Assembly: GCA_022478985.1 (NCBI GenBank)
Contig: JAKSZP010013323.1
Location: forward strand, 85,451-149,450
DNA: 64,000 bases
Origin: Massospora cicadina
Lineage: Eukaryota > Entomophthoromycota > Entomophthoromycetes > Entomophthorales > Entomophthoraceae
Reading direction: 5' to 3'
The position numbers and the translations under genes are program-made. Numbering within the stretch: the first letter of the stretch is position 1; each line of letters opens with the position of its first letter. Shown here in pieces: positions 34,371 to 46,214 of this stretch. Below the pieces are notes generated by a model. The model saw nothing but the letters and a program-made list of their open reading frames with translations, was not told the DNA's origin and ran no database searches.

Positions 34371-35299
34371 TGTCATGTTTACATGACCTAATTGAAAGCT
34401 CCAGCAGCAAAGACAAGACTGGGAAGCAGGAGGTCCAAAAATTCAAGTTGCAGAACCTTTCTGGCCTAAAGCACACTTGGACTAACGCTGGGTACAGGCC
34501 AGATATGCCCAGGTTGTCCAGGTGAGATGCATAATGCCAAGCCACTTGTTACAGCTTTAGCGTTAAAACAGACAAATTACCATCTAAATGATGACAGCAC
34601 AATTCAGTTACTCAGTGAACAGGGGTTCAGAACCTGTTCAGTTTACAAAATTTCCAACTCAGGCCAGTCTCACTCCAATCAATTACTCAAGTTTTTCAAT
34701 TTTGAAGTATATTACCCTCAGGTTGGGACCATCTAGTACTAAAAAAAAGTATATTACCCTATCAGATGGAAGTGTGAGCTTATTGGTACACTTTGGCTTA
34801 ACACCACTTTCAATATATATTATTACCCCATTTTTGTTTATTTATGATTTTTTGATAATAACCCTCCTCATTGGTTGTCTTCCCTTTAATAAACCCCTCA
34901 TTAGTTTTACATTTTTCCTTATGTTTACTTGGGTGAAACTGTGCGCAGATCTCTTTAGAGGTCTCACATAAAATTATTCAATTTATCTGCTTAAAATTAC
35001 AAAAGCATCAGGGACACCAATGGGCCACACAGGTTCCCTCCAGACTGACGCACCCATGAACTCTAGCCCTGCTCAAAGCTTGGTTATGGATGCCTCTTTG
35101 GGGAATAGCCAAGTTGGCTGTATGTTTGATCTATATTAATGTTTACCATGTTAACCACCCTTGCACTATGTCACTTTAGTTTGAGCATCCTATGCAAGGC
35201 TATCCTTCCTTTAATACTGATGTATAGTTACCTTGCGTTGGGCCTGTGCACTGTGCACCACACGCTGAGAACTGGAGAGTTATAGACACTCTTCTGAGA
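34371..35299 (+). repeat. 3' LTR of chromovirus copy B
   Basis: About 929 nt from TGTCATGTTTACATGACC to CACTCTTCTGAGA. Collinear with the 5' LTR; the extra length is mostly a 28-nt LINE tail and its 14-bp duplication at 34719-34760. The right boundary is uncertain by a few bases. Confidence 0.87.
34719..34746 (+). mobile_element. 28-nt LINE I 3'-tail insertion in the 3' LTR
   Basis: CAGGTTGGGACCATCTAGTA followed by CT and an A-run. Flanked by perfect 14-bp repeats AAGTATATTACCCT (34705-34718, 34747-34760). The 5' LTR has one uninterrupted AAGTATAGTACCCC at the matching position, giving the empty site. The CCCT at the left junction also continues the LINE tail, a microhomology. Confidence 0.92.
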
Positions 35300-36612
35300 A
35301 AATTCCTCAACAGACTAATTTAGGATAAATTGCAATTATTGTGATCCACAATCAATACTCTAGACTGATAGCACCTATCTCAACTATGATTTTTTTATGG
35401 TAGAGTAAAGTCCTATTTCAGCCTTATCTTACCTTATCTCTAACTTTGCTTATCAAATGAATACCTATATCTGTTGCCTAATTCCCTTTATCTTGTAAAA
35501 AATCTTGGATAGTATATCTTAATCTGGTTCTAGTTCCAACAGAGTTTGCTTAATCATTTTTTATTCCCTAATTTTATCTCATATTTTTCTAGCACTTTAA
35601 ATAGTGCTACTCATTTAATTAATAAAATAACTTGTATGCTCTATCTTTTTAAACTCTCTTAATAAAAGTTATTTTTATTTTTATTGGGACCTTTGAACAT
35701 GAGTGGTTAAATCCTTAACTATCAACTATTGCTTGTGGAGCTTCTGATCTAGTTTGAATAAGTCTCTAATTACAAACTATATCTTGGAGAACATCTGGCT
35801 TCTTTATATCAACTTTCAGATATCAACTCTTAGGACCTTTGAACGTATTAAAGTTAAGTACTACTCTCCTTTCTTTTACCCTGTCTAGCTTTAAAGGATT
35901 GGCTACAGCCTTTGCAAGTCTGACACCCCCAAAGCCCTTTCCCCTTATCTAGGCCAGTGTCCTCCCTTGTGAGGGCACTGGCTAATCTTTCTATTTTATT
36001 TTTTGTTTTTTAGTTTAAAAACTTCACTTGTTCAATTTTGTTACATTTTCCATTTATCTATGAAAGCAATTTGAGCATCATGGCGTGCACAGTGGTTAAC
36101 ATGCTTCCACTAATATGACTAATCCCTCATTAGATAGATAGCTTTGGAGTCATAGTCTTTTAGTTGTTTGGTGCCTTGAGTAATTCAAAGAAAAATGTAA
36201 GATATTTCCTAAAGTAACTTGGGCTCCTTGATCCTCACAGTGCTATCTCTTTACCTCTATCAATACTAGATACTAACATTCTATACTTCATCCAACAGGT
36301 GACCATCTTATATTGACCCATTGTCATCTGAACAACCTGGGTATATCCTGCACAAGGCAGGGTATGCTAAGTGCACTTTGTATCATTATACATATTTAAA
36401 AGTTATTAGTTAAAACGTTTAATGATAGATATAAGTTCAAAAGTTATATATTACATTAATAACATATAACTATCTAAATAATTCATATTTATGTGTTTTA
36501 GTAAAAAAATCTATCAGTAATATCTAGTAATAAGATAGCAGTGTAAATGACTATGAAACAAGCTTGTGTTTAGATACATATAGCTGTAAAGAAATATAAA
36601 GTATTAACTAAT
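35300..36612. other. AT-rich region without genes
   Basis: No coding or repeat content recognised except the hairpin at 35953-35982. Confidence 0.45.
35953..35982. repeat. GC-rich hairpin in AT-rich sequence
   Basis: Arms GCCAGTGTCCTC (35953-35964) and GAGGGCACTGGC (35971-35982) pair over 12 bp with one mismatch (a G-T pair in RNA) and a 6-nt loop. A T-rich run follows. Confidence 0.7.
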
Positions 36613-36714
36613 AACTGAGACAATATTCTCTTTCTGCTAAGCATCACTTTTCGAAAATCAATTCAGCCTGAAATTTAGCTCCACTAAAGAGATTTACGAA
36701 AACTATTAGCAAAG

Positions 36715-39305
36715 ATGGCGGGAAACCCCGCAAAAGAACCCGCAGGCTATGCTAAACGAGCCAGCACCACCCCCAAATGAAGCAACCCTCGGTTACCCAC
36801 CTCAGGGTCAACCAGAATCACCCGCTCTCAAGCAGCAGCCATGAAAGCAGGCACCACCCCCAACCTGGAGCTACTTCAACTAGCGCCAGTTCACCTGATC
36901 GCACTTCTGCAACCTGCACGCCTAACAGCTCTGTGTGCGCTGCCTCCCACCAACCCGCTGGGCCCCCTCCAACCAAGGAGGCCATCACCCACACTGTTTT
37001 AATGGCGCCTGCTCAGTTGAATGCAACTCAACCCATCCAGACATTCACCTCCCCCATTGTGTCAGCTAATTCAGCCCCATCTATTATTGCTGACGCCGTG
37101 TTTCTGGCTCCCTCCATGAGGGGCGATAACCAGCTACTCGACCCTCAAACCCTCAGATGTAAGGTTGGATTAGCAGCACATTCTTGTTCACTAAGCACCA
37201 AATTGGGACAATCTACTCTTCCCAATGAGGATTCAAATGGTTCAGATTTTGGAACTTCACACCAGTTCCAATCTCACCCGTCCCATTTAAACCCCATGAT
37301 TGGCACTTCTCAAGTTGGCACTTTATCTCCATATGCTGAAAATGACCAATTCACCAATCAGCCAGTGAGTTTTGTCCACGAAATCACAGCAAATACTCGG
37401 GCTGAATTTACCCAAATAGATTGGGATGGTGATGAAACATCGCCCTTCTCCCAATTGGCTGGAGTTAATTCCAATCTGGATGGACCTCCCCAATTTAGCG
37501 AGGCCCAAAAATCACCTGACCATAAACCCTCAGATGTAAGGTTGGATTAGCCGCACATTCTGGTTCACTAAGCACCAAATTGGGACAGTCTACTCTTCCC
37601 AATGAGGATTCAAATGGTTCGGATTTTGAACTTCACACCAATTCCAATCTCACCCATCCCATTTAAACCCCATGATCGGCACTTCTCAAGTTGGCACTTT
37701 ATCTCCATATGCTGAAAATGACCAATTCACCAATCAGCCAGTGAGTTTTGCCCACAAAATCACAGCAAATACTCGGGCTGAATTTACCCAAATAGATTGG
37801 GATGGTGATGAAACATCGCCCTCCTCCCAATTGGCTGGAGTTAATTCCAATCTGGATGGGCCTCCCCAATTTAGCGAGGCCCAACAATCCGCCCCTCAAT
37901 TTAATATGACGCCAGCAACTGCTGTAACATTCCAGCAACAAGGGAACTCTACAAACTTGTTCAAACCACCAGCTCACACTCACCTGCGATTGCAGCCCAA
38001 AGCAAACACAAATGTACCAAAGGAGCCACTGGGGCGTGGCAAAAACCTCTGGCACCAACGCTACCCAAAGCTGATCCCCGTGAAGTGGCATTTATTGCTG
38101 ATGTTAAGAAGAAATGGGCTGAAACTAGAGCGCAAAAAGCTCTACCTCGCTCAACCCTCTCCCACACAATTCGCCTTTATTATGGGCATAACCCTGTTGA
38201 ATTCTATACAGAGGATTACTTCTCATACTTTGCAGCGATTGCGGAGACATTCCCAATTAACACCACCATCCATGAATCAGTGGAGGGCCACTACATCGAT
38301 GTGGGCTTCACTGAAGCTGCCCTTGCTGACCATGCTGCCACCCTCCAGGTCATTATTCCATGTGGATCTCTTCATATCTCCCGCACACGCTCTCACCTGG
38401 AGAAAATTTCATGGGTTACTTTTTCCAACCTACCAACGACTGTTGATCCTGAGTCTCTTAAACTGGCGCTCCATCGTGGTTTAATGGAGTTTGGGTCTGT
38501 TCTTTCAGTGGACTTTAGCGTCCCCTCTTACTATGCTCCCACTCAAAGAGCTCGCACTTCTAGGGCGTCGTTCATCCCCTCCCCCACTGTATCCCACAAC
38601 ATTGAGGTTATTCCTCGTGTGGCGGTAGTTGGGGCATGCCCTGAGATCATTTTTGTCGACCCTGATCAGGCGCGCCCCCGGTGTTCATGGCGTAACGCCC
38701 TTGGACACTTGTATAGTGGCTGCACAGCTCGAAAACAAGCCCTCTTAGCCACCACCCAGGGGCCTAAACCAGGCCAAAAACGATCCCACGTGGCTGCAGC
38801 AGCAATTCCACAACCCACACAATGGGTTCCCGTTCAAGACCTGTCCCCTGAGGCCTTACGCCTAGCAGTAGAAACAGCTAACCCCAATATTGATATGGGA
38901 TACCTTCGCGCTCATGCCCCCCTTCCAGTGGGCACCCCCTCCAATCTCCCAGAGTCAACTCCCTCTCTCACCAAGCGCAAGGCATCTCCCACAGGGTGCC
39001 CCTCGTCAGCCACCCCCACTCAGGGCTCCCGCGGCACCCCACCAACCTCCACCAGCGATTTATTGCATCAACCCTCAGCTCCCAATGGAGCTATGCCCAC
39101 CAGCATGGACTGGCAACCCGCGGCCTGCGGTAGAAGTGCCACCTCAAAGTGTCCTACCCCAACCCCACAGTCCATTTTGCGCGGATCCTTTGCAGTGTTG
39201 GAGGAAGTGAATATGGACTCAGACTCATCAAATGGGGACACCGCGGAGGTCACCATTGAGCACCCTCAGGTCCTTCCCCTGCAACGGAGCGGGGCAGCAT
39301 CCTAG
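36715..39305 (+). pseudogene. LINE I ORF1 (gag-like RNA-binding protein), broken
   Basis: First ATG at 36715 gives MAGNPAKEPAGYAKRASTTP and stops; other frames continue as 36777-37550, 37672 onward and 38085-39305. The last (406 codons) holds a conserved block near EKISWVTFSNLPTTVDPESL, resembling an RRM-like segment also found in LINE II, and a zinc-knuckle remnant CSWRNALGHLYSGC. That is CX2CX4HX4C with the second Cys changed to Arg. Long Pro/Ser/Thr-rich tails surround it. ORF1 proteins bind element RNA. The 377-bp duplication and frameshifts inactivate it. Confidence 0.75.
37147..37892 (+). repeat. 377-bp tandem duplication inside ORF1
   Basis: The segment starting AAACCCTCAGATGTAAGGTT at 37147 begins again at 37524 and stays nearly identical to about 37892 (AATTTAGCGAGGCCCAA). 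The 377-nt period is not a multiple of three, so the duplication shifts the frame. A few differences (for example TTCTTGTTC versus TTCTGGTTC) show it is not brand new. Confidence 0.93.
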
Positions 39306-39469
39306 GCTGGTTTACTGGGTCCTCCGCCCCCCACCCTCTCCTTCCCCTCAGAACCCTCAACGCTCCTCACGGATTGCAGCTAATAATCAAGCTAAAGGAC
39401 TCAAAACTAGTCGCCTCACAGCAGCAGGTTTAAGCGCTGGCAACCCCCAGGACATGGAGGGGAACAGCT

Positions 39470-42400
39470 ATGAGTCCCCATGGCAGCACCCTGGCCCTGC
39501 AATCCATCAACGCAAATGGGTTGCGGGACTTTAAGCGGAGAGCCCGCCTCCTCCAAAACTTCAGGTCAGCACAGATTGACATCGCTGCTGTCCAGGAGCC
39601 CCATATCCTCCTCCACGAACAATCTGCATGGAATGAACAGTTTGGAGGCAACTCCTTCTGGACAAACCATGCCGCCCTTATTGTTTTGAATCCCCAGGTT
39701 AAAACCCATTCTTTTTCACAATATCTAGGTGGCCGCCTCATACTGGCCAAACTCACCATTCCTGACTTCTCCTTCTTCGCTGCAAGCATCTACCTGCCTA
39801 ATGCAGGTCAGGAGCAAATTAGCTCTTGGAAGAGCTCGTCCAACTCAATCTCCCACGGAATAAAGTCCTCTTAGGAGATTTCAACACAACCATAAGTCGC
39901 GTCCATGACTCTTACCCCCTGCAGCAAAGGAACGCCCTGGATCAAGTCGCCTCCAGAATTTCCTTCGCCTGAGTGGCTTTATAGATGCGCTTCCACCCTC
40001 CGAGTCTGGCCTAGGTTGCATGACTAGGATCCAGTATGATGGAGGAGCTTTCCAGTCAGCGTCACGCATAGATATGGCACTGATTGGCCCCCTGCTAATT
40101 GGCCGCGTCTCCTCTCCCATCTCTCGTGACAACCATCTGAGTGATCACAGGTCACTCACCGTTGTCCTCACCACCACACTTAGACCGTCACGTAGGTTCT
40201 GGCCTAGGGTTGCCCCAGCTCTTCTCAACAACCCCTTCACTAAGGAGAAGCTGTCTATGACCATCTGGGAGACTCTCACCTCCCCCCACCCCACCTTCTT
40301 GACCACAAGGCTAGATGGGCGGTGACCAAGGAGGGCATCACCCGCGTTGCTTACAACTTTGCCAAAGCCCAGATGACCGCAGCTCGCGCCAGAGTCAAAG
40401 GGCGGAAGCCAGAATCAGACGTCTGGAGCGAAACTGCCAGCCTTCGCCCTCTCCCAGATGGTTGGAAGACTGGGAAGCGGCGCAGGAAGCACTCCGCTTG
40501 GAGCTCACACTGCAGGAAGAACGGGCAGCAAACTTTACAACATCTCATTACTATGCTCAATGGGAACGCCCCACCCACTTCTTCTTTCAGAAACAGAAAG
40601 CCCGGTTAACAGCGCAGGATATTACTGCACTAAAGATTGGCACTACAACCACTTCAGATAAGGAGGAAATTATGCAGGAACTACACCGCTTCTACTTTAG
40701 CCTCTTCCATGCCACCCAGGTGGACCCATCGGACATCCAAGACTTCCTGTGGCGGGCTCCAGAGCCGCCCATTGACCCACGGGCTGATGAGGCTCTACTG
40801 GCGCCTATTTTCATTCAGGAGGTGATGGAAACCCTTCTGAAATCCCCACGGCTTAAAGCCCAGGCCCAGATGGAATACCCTTCGAGGTGTACCTTCTGGA
40901 ACCTGCAGTGATAGCCAGAACCCTCCGCGACCTCTTCGCTGCACTCTTGGTGAATGGCGAGGTCCTCCCCAACTCCAGAGGCTCAATCATGACCCTCATT
41001 CACAAGAAGTCAGACCGTGAGAACCTGGCGAACTGGCGCCCCATAGCGTTGATCAACACAGACCACAAGCTCTTCACGAAGCTTCTGGCCAACCGCATCA
41101 CCAAATGGGTGTCACCTCGCCTCTCCCCATCCCAGCACAGTTTTATTCCGGGGAGGTCGTTATGAATCAACTATAATGACCTTCACGTGACTTTGACTGC
41201 TAACTCTCAAGATGAATGGCTTTGTGGCTCTCCTGGATATGGAGAAAGCATATGATCGGGTAGCCTGGAAGTATATTGATGCTTTCCTGGCCCGCTTCCA
41301 TCTCCCACCCGCAGCTAGGCGCTGGATATCAGCGCTCTATGACCAGCTCCACACCAGAGTCCTGGCGCCAATGGGTTTTACAGTGGCAGTACCAGTTGGA
41401 CAAGGTCTCCGGCAAGGGGACCCCCTGAGCCCTATCCTTTTTAACATCACCCTTGACCCCCTCTTGGCCTCCTTACAGGACAAGCTAACAGGGATTCTGG
41501 TCCCAGGTAAAGCCCCCACACGCACCATGGCATTTGCAGATGACACTGCCATTGCATTTGGCTGCCCTGGGGATGTTGCCCTCGCTGGTGTGACCATTGA
41601 GAGGTACACCAAGGCGTCCAACGCCATGGTCAACACCTCCAAGACAACAGTTGTACAGGTCAGCTCCCCCACCTTCCCCCCACCATTTGGTATTGAACCT
41701 GAGCGTGGTACCTTCCGTCACCTGGGCGTTCTCACCAACCAACAAGGAGTTGCGCTAAAAGACAAAGAGGACTTGCTCCTCGCAGCAGTTAACTCCAGAA
41801 TTGCCAGCTCAAACCGGCGGCACATCACCCCCAGGGTTGAGCTCTGATGGCCAATGTGTTCCTCCTCTCCAAAGTCTGGTTCCTAGCCACGTCTGCCCAT
41901 TCACAGATGCCTTTTATACGCGGCTCAATGTACTTCTCCGCTGTTGGATCTGGGGCTCAAACCATCCACCAATGGCCCTCTCAACCATTTCCTGACCCTG
42001 CAATGAAGGGGCCTAGAGCTTCTGGACATGCGATCCCACGCCACCACAATCTTCCTAAAGTTCCTATGGCCGATTGTCTGCTGGGACGCGACCCCCATGC
42101 CCCAATGGGCGCCCGCCCTCCGCCAGTCAGTGTCAGCAGCTCTGGGTCTTCCTAGAGCATCTCTGACCTCATTAGGGGAGTGGCTCACAAACCACCCAGG
42201 CCATCGCCTAAAACCATCTTTATCCCCCTACTGGAACCAGGCTCTCCTTGCCCTGAAATGAGTAGGCGCGCGGATCCACCATGCCTTCCCATACAGAAGG
42301 GAAGGCCCTGGCCTCAGCCCCCATCGCCATGCAATTGTGCACAATGGACAAGTTGTCACAACTCGCCTCAACCCCCAAGATCGTCCTCCCATCCGCCCAA

Positions 42401-43013
42401 GACTCCTTGAGCTCCTCCCTCCCTCCGTGAGATTTGACTTTTAGGAATTGTGGAAGGACGTCTATCACCCCATCCTGTCAGCAAAGGTGTCCAACACCTT
42501 ATGGAGGGTGCTCCACTGTTCATACAGGACGGGGACCAGACTGGCCCTACCTTCCAGCACCAAAACTGCCCACGCTGTGTGGAGCCTATTGACTCCCACC
42601 TCCATCATTTTTTCACCTGTCCAGGTGTCACCACATTTTGGCCAAAGGCCCGCGCGCTCCTCCATGCTCAGCCCTGGTCTAGACACCCTGTGCAAGACCT
42701 CATGTTTGAGCAGACATTGCCTGGTTGCCACCGACCCCTCTGTGTCCTCACCTATGCCACAGCCATCTGGACCATCCATAACTCCTTCCTTCATGCTGCC
42801 TTTGACCAGCAGGTGTGGATCCTTCCACACATGATCACCCACTTTCAGGTACACTTTGAGATGGCCCTGAAGGTCTGCACTATGTCGCCAACCCTCCCCA
42901 CTCAGTTGTCACTGCAGCACGGCTCTGGCGCACAAACCCCCTCCCTTTCTCAATGCCTCCTCCCTCCCCTTCCCTCACCTCAGGCTCTTAGGAGCCCAGG
43001 CGTAATTCAATAA
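39470..43013 (+). pseudogene. LINE I ORF2: endonuclease, reverse transcriptase, zinc finger; broken
   Basis: Endonuclease block (39470-40200): SINANGL, QEPHIL, LGDFNTT, SRIDMALI and SDHRSL are the APE-type motifs. RT block: LIHKKSDRENLANWRPIALI, SQHSFIPGRSL, then after a stop and frameshift MNGFVALLDMEKAYDRVAW, VGQGLRQGDPLSPILFN and the active site MAFADDTAIA (about 41527). The 41212-41847 frame is continuous for 211 codons. C-terminal knuckle CPRC...HHFFTC near 42570-42620, then YATAIWTIHNSFL shared with LINE II. Frames change at roughly 39840, 40880, 41165, 41990, 42260 and 42450. It would nick the target and copy its own RNA. Confidence 0.88.
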
Positions 43014-43077
43014 ACATCGATGAATCCCCCTCAGTTTGGAACCATCTAGTACTAAAAAAAAGAACTGAGACAATATT

Positions 43078-43659
43078 AATAGTATATCCTTAAACTATCT
43101 TAATACAATTTCATGTAATAAATTTTTCAAGAAACTAAAAAAAGCCATGAGCTCTTTGAAAAGATAAATCTATAAATGCATAATAACAATTTACCTTAAA
43201 AAATTTATACATACTAAGTCACATAAACTTAACAACAATAAAACAATCAGTGAAAGGCATAATGTGAAAAGTTACTTTAGTACATCATTATATTATAAGA
43301 TTTGTATAATTTTAGCATATATCACAAAATCTCTACTTTAAACAGGCATTTAAAGTATAGTAAAAAAGCTTTATTGTTTTATAAACTTTTTATCTCTTTT
43401 TTAAAAAACATATACACATATTCTTAAAATTTCATTGATAGAAATTAACAAAAATTTATCAAGAAATTTTCTATATAGTAATTTTGTCTAACTCATAATT
43501 CTACCAAAAACGCTGCTAATAGTAGCATTAAAAATTATTTTTTATAAATCTATATGTTACTGTTTTAGAAATTGGTGGTTAAATGTAAGAACTTTTATTA
43601 AAGACTTAAATTGAGCTTTAGCTAACCTGCTGTAATTACATTAATTCTATATCAAAAGA
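43078..43659. other. AT-rich spacer
   Basis: Very AT-rich, no gene or repeat recognised. It continues the pre-insertion sequence that lay left of LINE I. Confidence 0.5.
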
Positions 43660-43676
43660 AACAGATGATCCATATT

Positions 43677-43958
43677 TTAAATTTTATTTGAGGTGGGCTG
43701 ACCTGGGGATGGTACCGCACCAATTAGGGAAGTGAAGAAAATGGGAAAGGAGGATAAAACCTGTAAAACCTCCATGCGCGGCGTATGATAGGCCAGGAAC
43801 TCCATGGACCGCCTTTGCTATTTGCTATCTCAGTTCAGGGCATTGGCGCGCAAAACCAACACAGTCAAAATCATCCCCTACCCAAAGTCCATTACCGGGA
43901 TCAAACTTGGGAGGCAGTGGTAGAGGGTCCATACTCCACCACTGGGGTATCCTCCCTT
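43677..43958 (-). mobile_element. tRNA-derived SINE, copy 1
   Basis: Read on the minus strand from 43958: a tRNA-like head with A-box-like GTGGTGGAGTATGG and B-box-like AGTTTGATCCCGG, a body, and an AAATAAAATTTAA tail. Perfect 17-bp target duplications AACAGATGATCCATATT lie at 43660-43676 and 43959-43975. Homologous over its whole length to 58423-58700. Such elements are pol III-transcribed and rely on a LINE for retroposition. Confidence 0.88.
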
Positions 43959-43975
43959 AACAGATGATCCATATT

Positions 43976-44740
43976 CTACTTTATAATTCTCAGGGAAGAT
44001 GGGAGATTTATAAGTCATAATCCATTATCCTTTTTGTAGTTGCATATTAAGGCTTACAAAACTAATTAATTGCTAAATGTCTAGGGTTATATATAATGTA
44101 TGTTTCATTAGTAAAAGTCAAATTTCAGAAAATTCTAAAACTAGACTAGCTTAAACTTTTATCATAATAGTGAACAAACATATAAGAGAAGATATAGTGT
44201 CACAAATATTGCCCATAATACTTTACCATTAATTTTCTACTAGAAGCTCTTAAGTTTATAGTTTAGCTTATGCTTAACTAAAGTATTGTCTTTATAGAGA
44301 ACCTATAATTGATAAAATTTGCATACAAAAATATACTTTAATTATGCCTTTACATATTAGATCTTCTACCTGAGAGCTTATGTAAAAGCTTATCTCTTAG
44401 AAAAATGTTATTATAATAAGCTGTTTTGTATATAAACCTTTACCATATAGATTTTTGTTCTTATTTACTTTAAAATGATAATTATTTTTCTTATTTTCTG
44501 ATTATAAATAGAGTTTTAGAATTTGCGCTGAGAAAAAAGCAAAGTTAACTTACCATTACCATGCATATTAAGCCTTGATATAGACATAAAGTGGTCACCT
44601 GATTTAAAATTATTACTTAAGCTCACCATATATACCATTTTAGAAATTTATTAATATGAATTACTTTGATAATTTTGTTATGTAAGAATTAGTTATTGAT
44701 AATTTACTTTTTTATAATTCATAATCAACTTACCCTAATT
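43976..44740. other. AT-rich spacer
   Basis: No gene, repeat or motif recognised. Confidence 0.5.
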
Positions 44741-45115
44741 GTAATGGATGGGGCTCCCAAGGCCTAGCCCACCACTGGCCCTAAACCACCACCCCCATAT
44801 GTGGCTGTACCAACTCCATATGGTCCTGTACAAATGGATGGCCTTGCCGGGCATCCAGGCTGAGGTGCAGTGCACCAGCCTCTGTCGCCATGGGCCCCCA
44901 GGCTGAGGTGCATCCCTACGGCCTCTGTCACCTCAGGATTATCCAGCCAAGTGTGCGGTCAACTGGCCTCTGTTGCCTTGGGCAACTCTGGCTCCTTCCC
45001 CTCTCACCAGGGCAAGGCCACTCTCAAGAGAATCCTGGCACATCCACACCCTTCCTCTCCTGCTCATCGCACTGCCATCTGCACCCCAATCCTAGTTTTA
45101 AATAAATAAAATTAA
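44741..45115 (+). repeat. GC-rich unknown element with an internal minisatellite and A-rich tail
   Basis: About 370 nt of strikingly GC-rich sequence in AT-rich surroundings, ending AAATAAATAAAATTAAAATA. Inside are three imperfect 41-45 nt units starting near 44855, 44898 and 44943, each beginning CCAGGC/CCAGCC and containing GCCTCTGT then CC. The A-rich tail suggests a retroposed copy oriented plus, perhaps a 5'-truncated LINE or SINE. No target duplication was found and the open frames look incidental. Confidence 0.45.
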
Positions 45116-45952
45116 AATAAAACTGATCAAGCAAATAGTGGCCTTTATTGGGGTAGACTTGTCTTTGGAATAGAATTTCAATACTGAGGTCCATTGGGGC
45201 TGACCTTGGATTGAAATACTATCAAAAAAGGCTAAATGAATTATAGGTAATGAAGGGTGTAAAGGCCTCCAGAATTGATGGCATCCAGGCAACTTGACGG
45301 AGAATCAGAGGGGAACCTCAGAATGACAACCAAATAAATAAATAATTTATTTTACTTTTATTCCATTATTGACCCAAACAGGAAAATCCTACTCAGAATA
45401 ATGGAATTGCAACTATTGATGCACACAAATCTCATAATTTCCAACCTTATGAGATTCATGTACAATCATCAATTGTTACACTAATACATATTACCTTATT
45501 ATCACATACCTAATTTTTTTGGGATTAGTATTGGTATATGTTTGGTGACAAATGCAAACTAAATTAGTATCTTAGTTATAACTAAGGTTATAAAGATGGC
45601 CAGGTAAATAGTATGTCCAACTACCACTGTGGAGTCTATGTTCAGTATAAACCCATTACACAACACTAAAGTTCCAGGACAGGACTCTTATAGGTCAGAA
45701 GAGTAAATAAAGAAGCTAAAACTAACTTATAATGAAGATAAAAGCTGTAAAATACAACTGGATTTGTAAAAACTTTTACACAAACTTATTGTCACAGTTT
45801 CAGAGTGACATATTTTCCTACCAATATTGTAAATTTTACTATTTACTTTTTTTATAAGGATCTTAGTAGTACTACCATCAATAGTTCAGCCTATGCAGAT
45901 AAAATTCATATCTTATTGTACTGATAATCTTATTAGTTTAAATGTATTACAC
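45116..45952. other. AT-rich region, no gene recognised
   Basis: No gene or repeat recognised. 45116-45330 is somewhat GC-richer and may be an older relic. Confidence 0.4.
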
Positions 45953-46214
45953 TAGCTTATCTTTGTTAAAACTTTTCTCTCTCATTGCAATCACTTTTGC
46001 AACTCATTCAATTCAAGTCTGATTCTAGTTTGATAATCTCATAGAGGAGATTAGTCTGCGCCCATGTCAGGGAGCATTTGGGCAAGTAAGGTAAGAGGAG
46101 CAGGTGGTAGGTCCACAGCCTCAAACGTTTGAAAACGCCCCAGAGAAACTGGCGGAATAGAAAAAAATAAAAAACTGGCGGTCACTATTTCCCCAGAAAA
46201 TCCTCACTTGGCAA

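Larger units (their letters stand above)
29243..35299 (+). mobile_element. Ty3/gypsy chromovirus copy B, decayed
   Basis: LTRs at 29243-30126 and 34371-35299 enclose a leader, protease, RT, RNase H, integrase and a C-terminal chromodomain, followed by a polypurine tract. Domain order and the chromodomain place it in the chromovirus branch of Ty3/gypsy. Little room is left for gag between the leader and the protease at 30661, so most of gag is probably deleted. Catalytic residues are lost in protease (NTGA), RT (YMYN for YxDD), RNase H and integrase. No matching five-base duplication was found (ATGAT left, AAATT right). Confidence 0.9.
36628..43062 (+). mobile_element. LINE I, full-length-looking non-LTR retrotransposon
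   Basis: 6.4 kb bounded by perfect 15-bp target duplications AACTGAGACAATATT (36613-36627 and 43063-43077), ending in ACCATCTAGTACTA plus an A-run. Two coding zones: an ORF1 with a CCHC-like knuckle (36715-39305) and an ORF2 with APE-type endonuclease, reverse transcriptase and a C-terminal CCHC (39470-43013). Visibly GC-richer than its flanks. ORFs carry frameshifts, at least one stop and a 377-bp tandem duplication, so it is inactive, yet the perfect duplications indicate a fairly recent insertion. Clade (L1-like or Tad1-like) was not resolved; no RNase H was seen. Confidence 0.94.
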
